A stretch of DNA of 64,000 bases, taken from assembly GCF_007830615.1 (NCBI RefSeq), contig NZ_VLLI01000004.1, positions 62,001 through 126,000 on the forward strand. Direction: 5' to 3'. Positions within the stretch are counted from its first letter, which is position 1; each line of letters starts with the position of its first letter. The notes beneath the pieces were generated by a model, which saw nothing but the letters and a program-made list of their open reading frames with translations, searched no databases and was not told where the DNA came from. Below, one piece after another: positions 6,942 to 15,046 of the stretch. Made by a program: the position numbers and the translations under genes. This DNA is from Mucilaginibacter frigoritolerans. Its GTDB lineage: Bacteria > Bacteroidota > Bacteroidia > Sphingobacteriales > Sphingobacteriaceae.

Positions 6942-9791
6942 TTATTGTTTAAACGGCAGCGTGAACCAAAAAGTGCTGCCCTTACCTAATTCGCTTGTAG
7001 CACCTATCTGACCACCATGACGTTTAATGATTTCGGCACTGATATATAAGCCCAGCCCCAAACCGGAATTTTGAAATCCTGATGAATCTGCCTGGTAATA
7101 CCGTTCAAATAAATGAGGGAGTTTATCAGCAGAAATGCCTGGGCCGAAATCGGTTACGGATATTTTGGCCGCATCAACTTCTTTTTCAACAGTCAGGATG
7201 ATTTCGAGCGAATCAGGCGCATATTTAACAGCATTATTCACCAGGTTAACCATTACCTGATCAATAGTATGTTCATCAGCATAAACCTGAAGGTCTTCAT
7301 CGCCTTTTATAATTAAAGTATATTTACCTGCTATCCGGATATGGTTACAACATGCATTCAGCATTTCGGCAATGGTAAACCTTGTTTTATTGAGTTTTAA
7401 TTGCTTTTCACTTGCACGGCTTACATTTAAAAGGTCTTCAACCAACATGCTTATTTTTTGCATGCTTTTGTTTGATTGACTGATCAATTTTGGCAATAAA
7501 CCCGGCGCTGCCCTGTCTTTCACTTTTTCAAGCAATTGTAATGATGCTTTTAAACTGGTGATGGGTGTTTTTAACTCATGACTGGCAATGCTTATAAAAT
7601 CGTCTTTTTGCTGCTGTAATTGTTTAAATTGAGTTATGTCAAGCAGGGTGCCTAATATTCTTACTGGTGTTTTGTTGTTATCAAAATAAACCTGCCCCTG
7701 TATCCTTACCCAATGAATAGAGCTATCCGGGTAAATAACCCTTGCTTCATAAAAAAGCTTGCCTGTTAAAAGTGCTATTTCATGCGCCGCTATGCGGCTT
7801 TCCTTGTCATCCGGATGAATTACTGATTTGAAAGTTTCCCATGAAACATGACTGTCAAACCCAAAAATATTATCGAAGCGGGAGGACGTAAGCATGGTTT
7901 GGTTAACTATATCCAAGTCAAAAGTGCCTATTTCAGCTGCTTCTACGGCAAGCCTAATACGCTCTTCCATTTCTTCAATGTTTTGCCGGGCTCTAACTTT
8001 ATCTGTAACATCAATTGCCAAAACCATTACTGCTTCAATAATTTCATCATCTGTCTTTATAGGCTCGTAAACAAAATCAAAAATAACTTTTTCTAAATTG
8101 CCGTTACGTGTCAGTGTAAGTTCATGCTCTTTGCCTTTAAAGGCCACTGCAGTTTTAATAACCGCATCCATAATTGGGCGGTAGGTTTCAGCAGCTTCAG
8201 GAAGAACATCCCATATAGCATGTTTTTCCATGTCATCACGTTTTTTATCTACCAGTTCAAGATAGTTATCATTTACCTCCATTACCACAAGATCATGGGC
8301 CCTTATAAGGCAAATGCCTACCGGTGCTTGTTTTATCAGTCCCCTTAAAAGATTTTCGTTTTCTATTAAATCATCATTAAGCGCCTGTAAACTCTTTTGC
8401 GACTGGTTTAACTCTTCATTAGCCGCATTGATTTCCTCGTTTGATGAGGATAGCTCTTCATTCATGGAGGCCAATTCCTCATTCAATTCCTGTACTTTAA
8501 TGCGGGAAATAACCTGTTCGGTAACGTTTGTAGCTACAGCCATTATTGAAGTGGTATGGCCCTCATCATTTGTTATTGGTTGGTAAACGTAATTGTAGTA
8601 ACCTTCAATCAGTTTACCACCACGTTCCAATTGTGCTTTTGCTTCGTTTTCGGCAACCATCCTGCCTGTTGTATAAGCATCGTGAAGCCGTTGTAAATAA
8701 GGCTGAGAGGACATCTCCGGAAGCGCTTTAGCGTAAGGCATGCCTATAATATTAGCCGACTTACCCAACAGCTTTAGCATCTCATCATTAACGGATTCAA
8801 AAATAAGGTCAGGGCCATTAATTACAGCAATAGCAACAGGTGCTTTTTTAACCATGATGCGAAAACGGGATTCACTTTCTTCAATCTTTTTTCTGGCTAT
8901 TACCGATGTGGTTACATCTGTCCCTATAGTTATAATACCATTAACTTTACCTTCGGCATCATAAAGAGCTTCGTATACAAAATTAATGTAGGCCGTTTCT
9001 AATTGTCCGTTTCTTAAAAGCTCCACCGGTAATTCAGTTGCAGAAAAAGGCTCTGCAGTTTGATATACATGATCCAGTAGTTGTTTTATCCCCTGTGGTT
9101 CCAGTTCAGGCATCAGTTCAAGAATAGGCTTGTTGGTTACCAATTCATCCTGGCGCCCCCAAAGCTCCAATGCGCGTTTATTGGCTATTTCAACCACATA
9201 ATCCGGTCCACGGAATATAGCAATGGCTACCTGTGCCTGTTCTATAATGAAACGCAAATTACGCTCGCTCTCTTCCGTTTTTCTTTTGGCAATAACTTTG
9301 TCAGTTGTTTCGGTAACGGTAACCATTACACCTGCCGGAAAACCTGTTTCATCTATCACAGGGCTATAGCTATAAGTGGCATAAAGATCTTCAACCCTGC
9401 CGTTGCGATATATTGGTGCCAACTGATCTTCGCTCCATGTTGCTCCGCCCAAAAGAACTTCTGCTGCTAAAGGATCAATAAAATCCCAAATTTCTTTCCA
9501 GGCAATTTTTCCGGGTATTCCTAAAATAAAAGGATGTTTCCCATCCTCTCCCAGAATGGTGCGGTAAGCATCGTTGTAAAAGCATAATAACTCTGAACCC
9601 CAGAATAGGAACATCGGGAATTTTGAATTGAGGATGATGCTTATGGTAGTTTTTAAACTTTGCGGCCATTCTCTGGGATCGCCAAGAGACGTTTGTTCCC
9701 AGTTTTTGGTACGCATTAACATTCCCATTTCGCCTCCATTGGCGAGAAACCTATATTTTATTTCTGAAATAGAGTTATTAGGGTTTTCCAC
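6942..9791 (-). CDS. Multi-PAS hybrid-type sensor histidine kinase (no receiver)
   Basis: The 949 residues begin with a PAS-like segment (ILNSKFPMFLFWGSELLCFYNDAYR), followed by at least four further PAS/PAC units, each ending in a pattern such as DITTVTETTDKV or AVATNVTEQVI. Between units three and four is a glutamate/asparagine-rich coiled coil (about residues 430-475, with repeats of NEEL/NEEI). The kinase core has the phospho-acceptor His738 in FISIASHELKTPI, an N-box around LVNNAVKY, and G-boxes DFGPGI and GLGLGLYI. No transmembrane segment or receiver domain is evident, so it is probably cytoplasmic and needs a response regulator from elsewhere. Its ligand is unknown. The first PAS units resemble those of light/redox sensing kinases of this group, but that is a guess. 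Confidence 0.93.
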   Translation of the reverse strand: MENPNNSISEIKYRFLANGGEMGMLMRTKNWEQTSLGDPREWPQSLKTTISIILNSKFPMFLFWGSELLCFYNDAYRTILGEDGKHPFILGIPGKIAWKEIWDFIDPLAAEVLLGGATWSEDQLAPIYRNGRVEDLYATYSYSPVIDETGFPAGVMVTVTETTDKVIAKRKTEESERNLRFIIEQAQVAIAIFRGPDYVVEIANKRALELWGRQDELVTNKPILELMPELEPQGIKQLLDHVYQTAEPFSATELPVELLRNGQLETAYINFVYEALYDAEGKVNGIITIGTDVTTSVIARKKIEESESRFRIMVKKAPVAIAVINGPDLIFESVNDEMLKLLGKSANIIGMPYAKALPEMSSQPYLQRLHDAYTTGRMVAENEAKAQLERGGKLIEGYYNYVYQPITNDEGHTTSIMAVATNVTEQVISRIKVQELNEELASMNEELSSSNEEINAANEELNQSQKSLQALNDDLIENENLLRGLIKQAPVGICLIRAHDLVVMEVNDNYLELVDKKRDDMEKHAIWDVLPEAAETYRPIMDAVIKTAVAFKGKEHELTLTRNGNLEKVIFDFVYEPIKTDDEIIEAVMVLAIDVTDKVRARQNIEEMEERIRLAVEAAEIGTFDLDIVNQTMLTSSRFDNIFGFDSHVSWETFKSVIHPDDKESRIAAHEIALLTGKLFYEARVIYPDSSIHWVRIQGQVYFDNNKTPVRILGTLLDITQFKQLQQQKDDFISIASHELKTPITSLKASLQLLEKVKDRAAPGLLPKLISQSNKSMQKISMLVEDLLNVSRASEKQLKLNKTRFTIAEMLNACCNHIRIAGKYTLIIKGDEDLQVYADEHTIDQVMVNLVNNAVKYAPDSLEIILTVEKEVDAAKISVTDFGPGISADKLPHLFERYYQADSSGFQNSGLGLGLYISAEIIKRHGGQIGATSELGKGSTFWFTLPFKQ

Positions 9792-9932
9792 TAAAAAATT
9801 AAATTATAAAATTTCTCAATTATGGGATATTATTTCTGTTTAGAATTATTTAAGTATTAAATATTCTTTTTAGATAAACAATAACATGAATAAAGAAATA
9901 AATGTTTGATTTTGTGAGAAAAAAGCAATCTG

Positions 9933-11234
9933 TTAAATGATTTCTTTTTCAATACTAATTAGCCTGAGCGAAACAATTGCTATTAATAACAATAATATAC
10001 TGGCTAATAAAAATACATTTTCCTGAAATTGATGATAAAGTAATGCGCCGGTTATTAATCCAATAATGCTGGCCATACTACCAGCGCTGCTTGCAAAACC
10101 CTGGATAGCTCCCTGGGTATTTTCATTTCCTAAATAGGACATCAGCCCCATAAATGATGGCCACATTAAGCCATTACCTAATGCAAAAAACAGGGCCCCA
10201 GCATAAATTAAAGGAAGATAATTATACCTGAACAAGAAGAAGCTGAGCGCCAGCAATACGCTTCCGGCGATAACCAGTATAGCGCCTGAAAACTTTTTAG
10301 CCATAAAGGTTAATACCGGACCCTGCACCAACACTAATGATCCGCTTAAAAATGCAAAGAAAACACCCAGTTGTAATACCGACCAGTGTAATTTACCTGC
10401 AGTATAAACCGGAAATGCCACATAAAAAAAGCTAAATCCTAAAAATATCAGGAAATATAGTACCATAAACAGGGCAATATAAGGCAGTTTTAATATGCTG
10501 AAAAAGCCAGTTGTGTTTTTACTTTTTAATCCCGAGCAATCTTTACACTGCTGGCTGAGCAGCTTGACTGATGGTTTTATTTCTATAGAAGATACTTTTG
10601 ACTGAACATGTACATCATGCAAACGGAAATAGATTACAATTACGGCCAGTAACGAGACAATGGCTGTTGCTATTACGGGTAATATGCTGCCCCAATGTGT
10701 AGCCCCAAGTAAACCGGCAAGCAAAGGGCCGAATATGAGCCCTAGGTTAGATGCTGCCGACATTTTACCAAAATTCTGTTTCCGCTCATCCTTTGCAGTA
10801 ATATCTGCCAGGTAAGCATTTGCTACGGATATATTGCCGCCGGTAATACCATCAACGGCCCTTGCTAAAAATATAAGTACCAGTGGAATACTGAAAATAT
10901 AATGATGAACAGTGCCCAAATGAATATTCATAAAGGTATTGGGGATCATTAAGCCCGTAAGGAATATGAGCCAGGCAACAAATGTTCCACCCTCGCTAAC
11001 CAGTAATATCTTTCGTCGGCCGTAACGATCAGACCATGCGCCTAAAATTGGGGCACCAATCAGCTGAAAAAACGAATATGTAGCTCCCAATAATCCATAA
11101 ACTATGGCATTGCCCCCCAGCCTCAAAACAATAACCACCAAAAACGGAAGCACAATGCTAAACCCAAGCGTGCCGATAAAATTTACCAGCAATATTGGAA
11201 ACAATAATGATCTGTTTGAGGGTTTACCTGGCAT
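9933..11234 (-). CDS. MFS drug-efflux-type transporter (TetA/MdtG-like)
   Basis: The 433 residues make 12 predicted membrane segments with the MFS motif A in GAWSDRYGRRKILLVSEGG (about residues 65-83) and motif C-like glycines in SNLGLIFGPLLAGLLG. The overall look is the TetA/multidrug DHA1 group: proton-driven export of small molecules. The cytoplasmic loop between segments 6 and 7 contains Cys230 and Cys233 in QQCKDCSG, which is unusual in this family. It is transcribed away from the unknown protein at 11465, and its own promoter lies at 11279-11311. Substrate unknown. Confidence 0.88.
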   Translation of the reverse strand: MPGKPSNRSLLFPILLVNFIGTLGFSIVLPFLVVIVLRLGGNAIVYGLLGATYSFFQLIGAPILGAWSDRYGRRKILLVSEGGTFVAWLIFLTGLMIPNTFMNIHLGTVHHYIFSIPLVLIFLARAVDGITGGNISVANAYLADITAKDERKQNFGKMSAASNLGLIFGPLLAGLLGATHWGSILPVIATAIVSLLAVIVIYFRLHDVHVQSKVSSIEIKPSVKLLSQQCKDCSGLKSKNTTGFFSILKLPYIALFMVLYFLIFLGFSFFYVAFPVYTAGKLHWSVLQLGVFFAFLSGSLVLVQGPVLTFMAKKFSGAILVIAGSVLLALSFFLFRYNYLPLIYAGALFFALGNGLMWPSFMGLMSYLGNENTQGAIQGFASSAGSMASIIGLITGALLYHQFQENVFLLASILLLLIAIVSLRLISIEKEII

Positions 11235-11278
11235 AAAGTGAAGGTACGCTATCCATTATAATTTAGCAGTCTGATACT

Positions 11279-11311
11279 CAAATTTAGCCTCAACTTATAA
11301 TTCTCTACAAA
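11279..11311 (-). promoter_or_regulatory. Promoter of the MFS gene
   Basis: On the minus strand TTTG (11308-11311) is followed after 21 bases by TAAATTTG (11279-11286), a full match to the Bacteroidota sigma-ABfr consensus TTTG-N19-21-TAnnTTTG. It lies 44 bp upstream of the ATG at 11234. Confidence 0.65.
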
Positions 11312-11409
11312 AGAATTGTCATATAAAAGCAAGACGGGTCAGCAATTTTATTCCAATTGTCATGCAGGTTCATTTTTGTGTCATAAAGTAGTGTTTTGAG
11401 TAAAAAATA

Positions 11410-11451
11410 GTAAACTTGATTGACTAATATCGTCAACTTAGTTTACCTTTG
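11410..11451 (+). promoter_or_regulatory. Promoter with paired MarR-type operators
   Basis: GTAAACTTGATTGAC (11410-11424) and GTCAACTTAGTTTAC (11432-11446) form an inverted pair, start-to-start 22 bp apart, about two helical turns. The second arm is the exact reverse complement of the 15-mer at 14479-14493 before the MarR gene. A -33-like ATTG (11419-11422) and a -7 TACCTTTG (11444-11451), 21 bases apart, overlap both arms, so a bound repressor would block RNA polymerase. Confidence 0.7.
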
Positions 11452-11464
11452 TTCTATCAAATCA

Positions 11465-11809
11465 ATGGTTATGAAAACACAATACGCAAACGAAATCCTT
11501 TCAGCAATAAATATGGTGAAAAGCATAGTTTATGAAAAGTTAGGAAACAAAAACCTTATTAACACCAAATGGGTTGATGCACTTCTTTCGTTTAAGTTTT
11601 CAAAACATGATATGGAGCATTACATGCTTTTGCTTACCAAAGCAATTATCAAAGAAGCCATTGGAGCCGATATTGAAATAAAGCTTTTATTGATGCTGAT
11701 AGGTGGCTATTTCATATCAGCTAAAGATGCTGTTGTTCACAGCACTTTAATTGAAAAAATAATGAAACCACAAACTGCATCCTATCACTTACCAGAAATG
11801 GCGGCCTAA
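11465..11809 (+). CDS. Small unknown helical protein
   Basis: I do not recognise this 114-residue protein (start at 11465, or ATG at 11471 for 112 residues). Starting further upstream would place the start inside the operator and promoter. It lacks a signal peptide and clear membrane segments; the composition suggests an all-helical soluble protein (LLLTKAIIKEAIGADIEIKLLLMLIGG is a hydrophobic helix pair). It is the first gene behind the MarR-type operators and is followed 10 bases later by the DUF5686 gene, so both are probably one transcript controlled by the MarR regulator downstream. Function unknown. Confidence 0.7.
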   Translation: MVMKTQYANEILSAINMVKSIVYEKLGNKNLINTKWVDALLSFKFSKHDMEHYMLLLTKAIIKEAIGADIEIKLLLMLIGGYFISAKDAVVHSTLIEKIMKPQTASYHLPEMAA

Positions 11810-11819
11810 TACTATTACA

Positions 11820-14381
11820 ATGAAACCTCTTTACATAAAACCCTTTGTTAAAATAATTGCATTGCTGCTGATGTTAATTCCGTCAGTAATATTTGCTCAA
11901 CAAACAGAGATAAAAGGAATTGTTACTGATGCCCGTACCAACGAGACCATGTCGGCAGTGACGGTTAATTTTGAGGGGACAACTATTGGCGCCAGTACCG
12001 ATAATAATGGAAAATATACCTTAATAGCTGATAAGCCGGTAACCCGTATTAAAGTTTCTTTTATAGGTTATAAAACCGTTGTTAAAGAAATTGTACCGGG
12101 CAAGGTTCAAACCATTAATATTGCCATGGCTGCTGATCATCAGGTGCTTGCCGAAGTGGTAGTAAAGAGTGCTAAGAGAGCAAAGTATACCAATAAAAAT
12201 AATCCTGCTGTTGAGTTGATCCGCAAGGTTATTGCCCATAAAAATCAAAACCGGATTGAGAATTATGACTATGCTGAATACAAACAGTATGAGAAAATGT
12301 CGTTTTACCTGAGTGACCTTACTGAGAAGTTCAAACAAAAAAAGATCTTCAAAAATTACCAGTTCCTGTTTGCCGAACAGGATTCTGATGCAATGGGTGG
12401 TAAAATTTTGCTGCCTATTTATATGGAAGAAAAGCTGTCAGATAATTATTTCCGCAAGGCTCCATATACAAAAAAACAAATTATACAGGCTAACAAACAG
12501 GTGAAATATGATGAAAACTTTGTAGATAACGAAGGTCTTAAAGCGTATTTTAACCGGATGTATATGGATATTGAAATTTATGATAACAATATTCCGCTAT
12601 TGGGTAACGAGTTATTAAGCCCTATTGCTGATGGCGCCCCGGCTTTTTACAAATTCTTTATAACAGATACTATTAAGGATGTTAGTCCGCAATTAATTGA
12701 ACTAAGCTTTACTCCCCGCAATACTGGTGATATGTTGTTCCAGGGACGGATATACATTACCATGGACGGCAATTATGCTGTGCAAAGAGCAGTGTTAACG
12801 GTAAATAAAAACATCAACCTAAACTTTGTGCGCCAGATGCAAACTACTTTGGCGTTTGAAAAAACAGAGACAGGAAAATACAGGTTAAGCCAAAGCGATT
12901 TGAAGATGGATTTTGGGCTGAACAAAAATAAAGGTGGTGGTGTTTATGGCGAACGGGTAGTGCTCATTAATAATTTTGAAGTTAATAAGCCCCGTCCGCA
13001 GTATGTTTATAACGGCCCGGCGCAAATGATTGCTTTTAACGCCTCCGAAAAAGGGGATGAGTTTTGGAAAGCAAATCGCCCGGATACCTTGAAACCACAA
13101 GAAGCAAATATTTACAAAAATATTGACAGCCTGCAAACTATTGCGTCATTTAAGCGGACAATGAAGCTTATTACCTTGTTTGTTGCAGGTTATGATAACT
13201 TGGGTCCGTTTGAAGTAGGGCCAGTAAATACGTTTTATCAATATAACCCGGTAGAAGGTTTCAGGCTAAGATTGGGTGGACGTACCACTACAACCTTAAG
13301 CAAACGATATTACCTTGAAACTTATGGCGCTTACGGTTTTAAGGATGATAAATTTAAGTACTTTTTGAGCGGCACTTATTCTATCAACGATAAATCTATT
13401 TATTCATTTCCGCAAGATTATGTAAGGGCCAGTATTCAACATGATACCAAAATTCCGGGTTTGGAATCGCAGTTTGTGCAGGAAGATAATTTCCTGATGT
13501 CATTTAAACGCGGACTCAATGAAATTTATACTTATAATGATGTCTTCAGGCTGGATTATGTGCACGAATATCTGAGCCATTTCTCTTATAAAATAGAATT
13601 AAAGAGCTGGAACCAGGCACCTGCAGGCGCTTTGTATTTCCATAATACATTGGATGGAGCACCAAACGTAATCAACGATTTGCAAACAACCGAGGTAATG
13701 GCCGAGTTACGTTATGCACCGCACGAAAAATTTTATCAGGGTAAATTGTACCGAATTCCTATTCCTGACAAATATCCTATATTTACTTTGCGTTACCAGG
13801 AAGGTATAAAAGGCTTGTTTAAGGGTCAGTATAACTATCAGCAGGTTACTGCCAATATTACCAAACGGTTTTATTTATCACAACTTGGTTTTACCGATGT
13901 GGATGCTGAAGGCGGATATATCTTTAACAAATTGCCTTATCCATTGCTGGATATTCACCATGCCAACCAGAGCTATTCTTTACAGCTTGACTCTTATAAC
14001 ATGATGAACTACCTGGAGTTTGTGAGTGACCATTATGCCAGTGTTAATATTGATCATCATTTTAATGGTTTCTTTTTTAACAAAGTGCCGCTGTTGCAAA
14101 AGCTAAAGTTAAGGGAAGTAGTATCCTTTAAATCACTATGGGGCGGTGTACGGTCTGAAAATAACCCGGCAAACGATCCATCATTATTGCAGTTCCCTGT
14201 GGCTGGCGATGGTAAGCCTATTACCTACACGCTTAATAATGGCCCTTACATGGAAACCAGTGCAGGTATCGAAAATATTTTTAAAGTGCTGAGAGTGGAT
14301 GTGGTTAGAAGGTTAACCTATCTTGATCACCCGGATGCACCGAAATGGGGTGTTCGTGCCCGCGTTTTAGTGCAATTTTAA
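11820..14381 (+). CDS. CarboxypepD_reg-like / DUF5686 outer-membrane protein
   Basis: The 853-residue product has a signal peptide (ending near SVIFAQ), then an immunoglobulin-like CarboxypepD_reg domain (about residues 28-100: IKGIVTDARTNETMSAVTVNF...ISFIGYKT pattern), and a long C-terminal region with many alternating aromatic strands that ends in the barrel-type sequence RARVLVQF. This matches the DUF5686 family of Bacteroidota, predicted outer-membrane barrels related in plan to TonB-dependent receptors but lacking a plug. The substrate is unknown. It shares the MarR-type control region at 11410 with the small gene before it and is followed by the marR gene. Confidence 0.88.
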   Translation: MKPLYIKPFVKIIALLLMLIPSVIFAQQTEIKGIVTDARTNETMSAVTVNFEGTTIGASTDNNGKYTLIADKPVTRIKVSFIGYKTVVKEIVPGKVQTINIAMAADHQVLAEVVVKSAKRAKYTNKNNPAVELIRKVIAHKNQNRIENYDYAEYKQYEKMSFYLSDLTEKFKQKKIFKNYQFLFAEQDSDAMGGKILLPIYMEEKLSDNYFRKAPYTKKQIIQANKQVKYDENFVDNEGLKAYFNRMYMDIEIYDNNIPLLGNELLSPIADGAPAFYKFFITDTIKDVSPQLIELSFTPRNTGDMLFQGRIYITMDGNYAVQRAVLTVNKNINLNFVRQMQTTLAFEKTETGKYRLSQSDLKMDFGLNKNKGGGVYGERVVLINNFEVNKPRPQYVYNGPAQMIAFNASEKGDEFWKANRPDTLKPQEANIYKNIDSLQTIASFKRTMKLITLFVAGYDNLGPFEVGPVNTFYQYNPVEGFRLRLGGRTTTTLSKRYYLETYGAYGFKDDKFKYFLSGTYSINDKSIYSFPQDYVRASIQHDTKIPGLESQFVQEDNFLMSFKRGLNEIYTYNDVFRLDYVHEYLSHFSYKIELKSWNQAPAGALYFHNTLDGAPNVINDLQTTEVMAELRYAPHEKFYQGKLYRIPIPDKYPIFTLRYQEGIKGLFKGQYNYQQVTANITKRFYLSQLGFTDVDAEGGYIFNKLPYPLLDIHHANQSYSLQLDSYNMMNYLEFVSDHYASVNIDHHFNGFFFNKVPLLQKLKLREVVSFKSLWGGVRSENNPANDPSLLQFPVAGDGKPITYTLNNGPYMETSAGIENIFKVLRVDVVRRLTYLDHPDAPKWGVRARVLVQF

Positions 14382-14478
14382 CCTGATTTAAACTGCTTTA
14401 CATCTACCTATAAATAAAACACATGGTGCCATATTTACATTTTTAAACTTTTAAAAAAGACAAATTATTTTTATATTC

Positions 14479-14493
14479 GTAAACTAAGTTGAC
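14479..14493. promoter_or_regulatory. MarR-type operator before marR
   Basis: GTAAACTAAGTTGAC is the exact reverse complement of the arm at 11432-11446. It immediately follows (sharing one base with) TATATTCG (14472-14479), a 7-of-8 match to the -7 element, and lies 48 bp before the marR ATG at 14542, as expected for autorepression. Only one arm is present here. Confidence 0.65.
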
Positions 14494-14541
14494 TATTTTA
14501 ACGTTTAATATTAAATATTGATTTTTAATCTTAATTAAGAG

Positions 14542-15000
14542 ATGGAAAAATATGAAGCTCCAAAAGTATTGCCCAAACTGGTATACTTATTAAAACGTTC
14601 ATTAGAGGATTGGATTGAAACAGGATTATGCTGCTCATGCAGTACAGATTTCAATAAAGCACAGCTGCCATTGTTTATGAGTATTGGTACCAATGGAATT
14701 TCAAACAGTAAACTTGCATCAAATCTTAACGTAAGCAAGCAGGCTGCCAGTAAAGTAATTAAAGAACTGGAAGAGCTGGACCTGGTTAGAAGTGAGAAAT
14801 GCAGCACCGATGGCCGCTCAATGTTATTGTCGCTTACTGATAATGGTATACAATTGTATAATCACATTAGTAACCAGATGCAGGAATTAGAGAAAGAATA
14901 TAAAAAAATAGTAGGCACCAAAAACTACGAAACTGCAATTGATGTAATGCAGAAACTAATTAACTACCACGAAGAGCATGCTAAAATAGCGCTCAATTAA
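14542..15000 (+). CDS. MarR-family regulator with cysteine cluster
   Basis: The 152-residue protein has a winged helix-turn-helix of the MarR type at about residues 45-105 (ISNSKLASNLNVSKQAASKVIKELEELDLV, then the wing with STDGRSMLLSLTDNG) and flanking helices for dimerisation. Cys30, Cys31 and Cys33 form a CCSC cluster near the N-terminal dimer helix, with Cys87 in the wing; such clusters can sense oxidants or thiol-reactive compounds in MarR/OhrR proteins, which is an inference here. The operator shared with the upstream operon suggests it represses itself and the DUF5686 unit. Confidence 0.88.
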   Translation: MEKYEAPKVLPKLVYLLKRSLEDWIETGLCCSCSTDFNKAQLPLFMSIGTNGISNSKLASNLNVSKQAASKVIKELEELDLVRSEKCSTDGRSMLLSLTDNGIQLYNHISNQMQELEKEYKKIVGTKNYETAIDVMQKLINYHEEHAKIALN

Positions 15001-15009
15001 AAAAGGCAG

Positions 15010-15046
15010 TCAAAATAAATTATCCGAATCAGGATTTTTATTTTGA
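15010..15046. terminator. Bidirectional hairpin between marR and esterase
   Basis: TCAAAATAAA (15010-15019) pairs with TTTATTTTGA (15037-15046), with an inner ATCC/GGAT stem (15022-15025 with 15032-15035). It overlaps the stop codon of the convergent esterase gene and can serve both genes. Confidence 0.6.

Noticed and set aside
6942-9791. Phytochrome or receiver domain in the PAS kinase
   Set aside because: No GAF/PHY region with a chromophore cysteine and no receiver Asp motif are visible; only PAS units and the kinase core.
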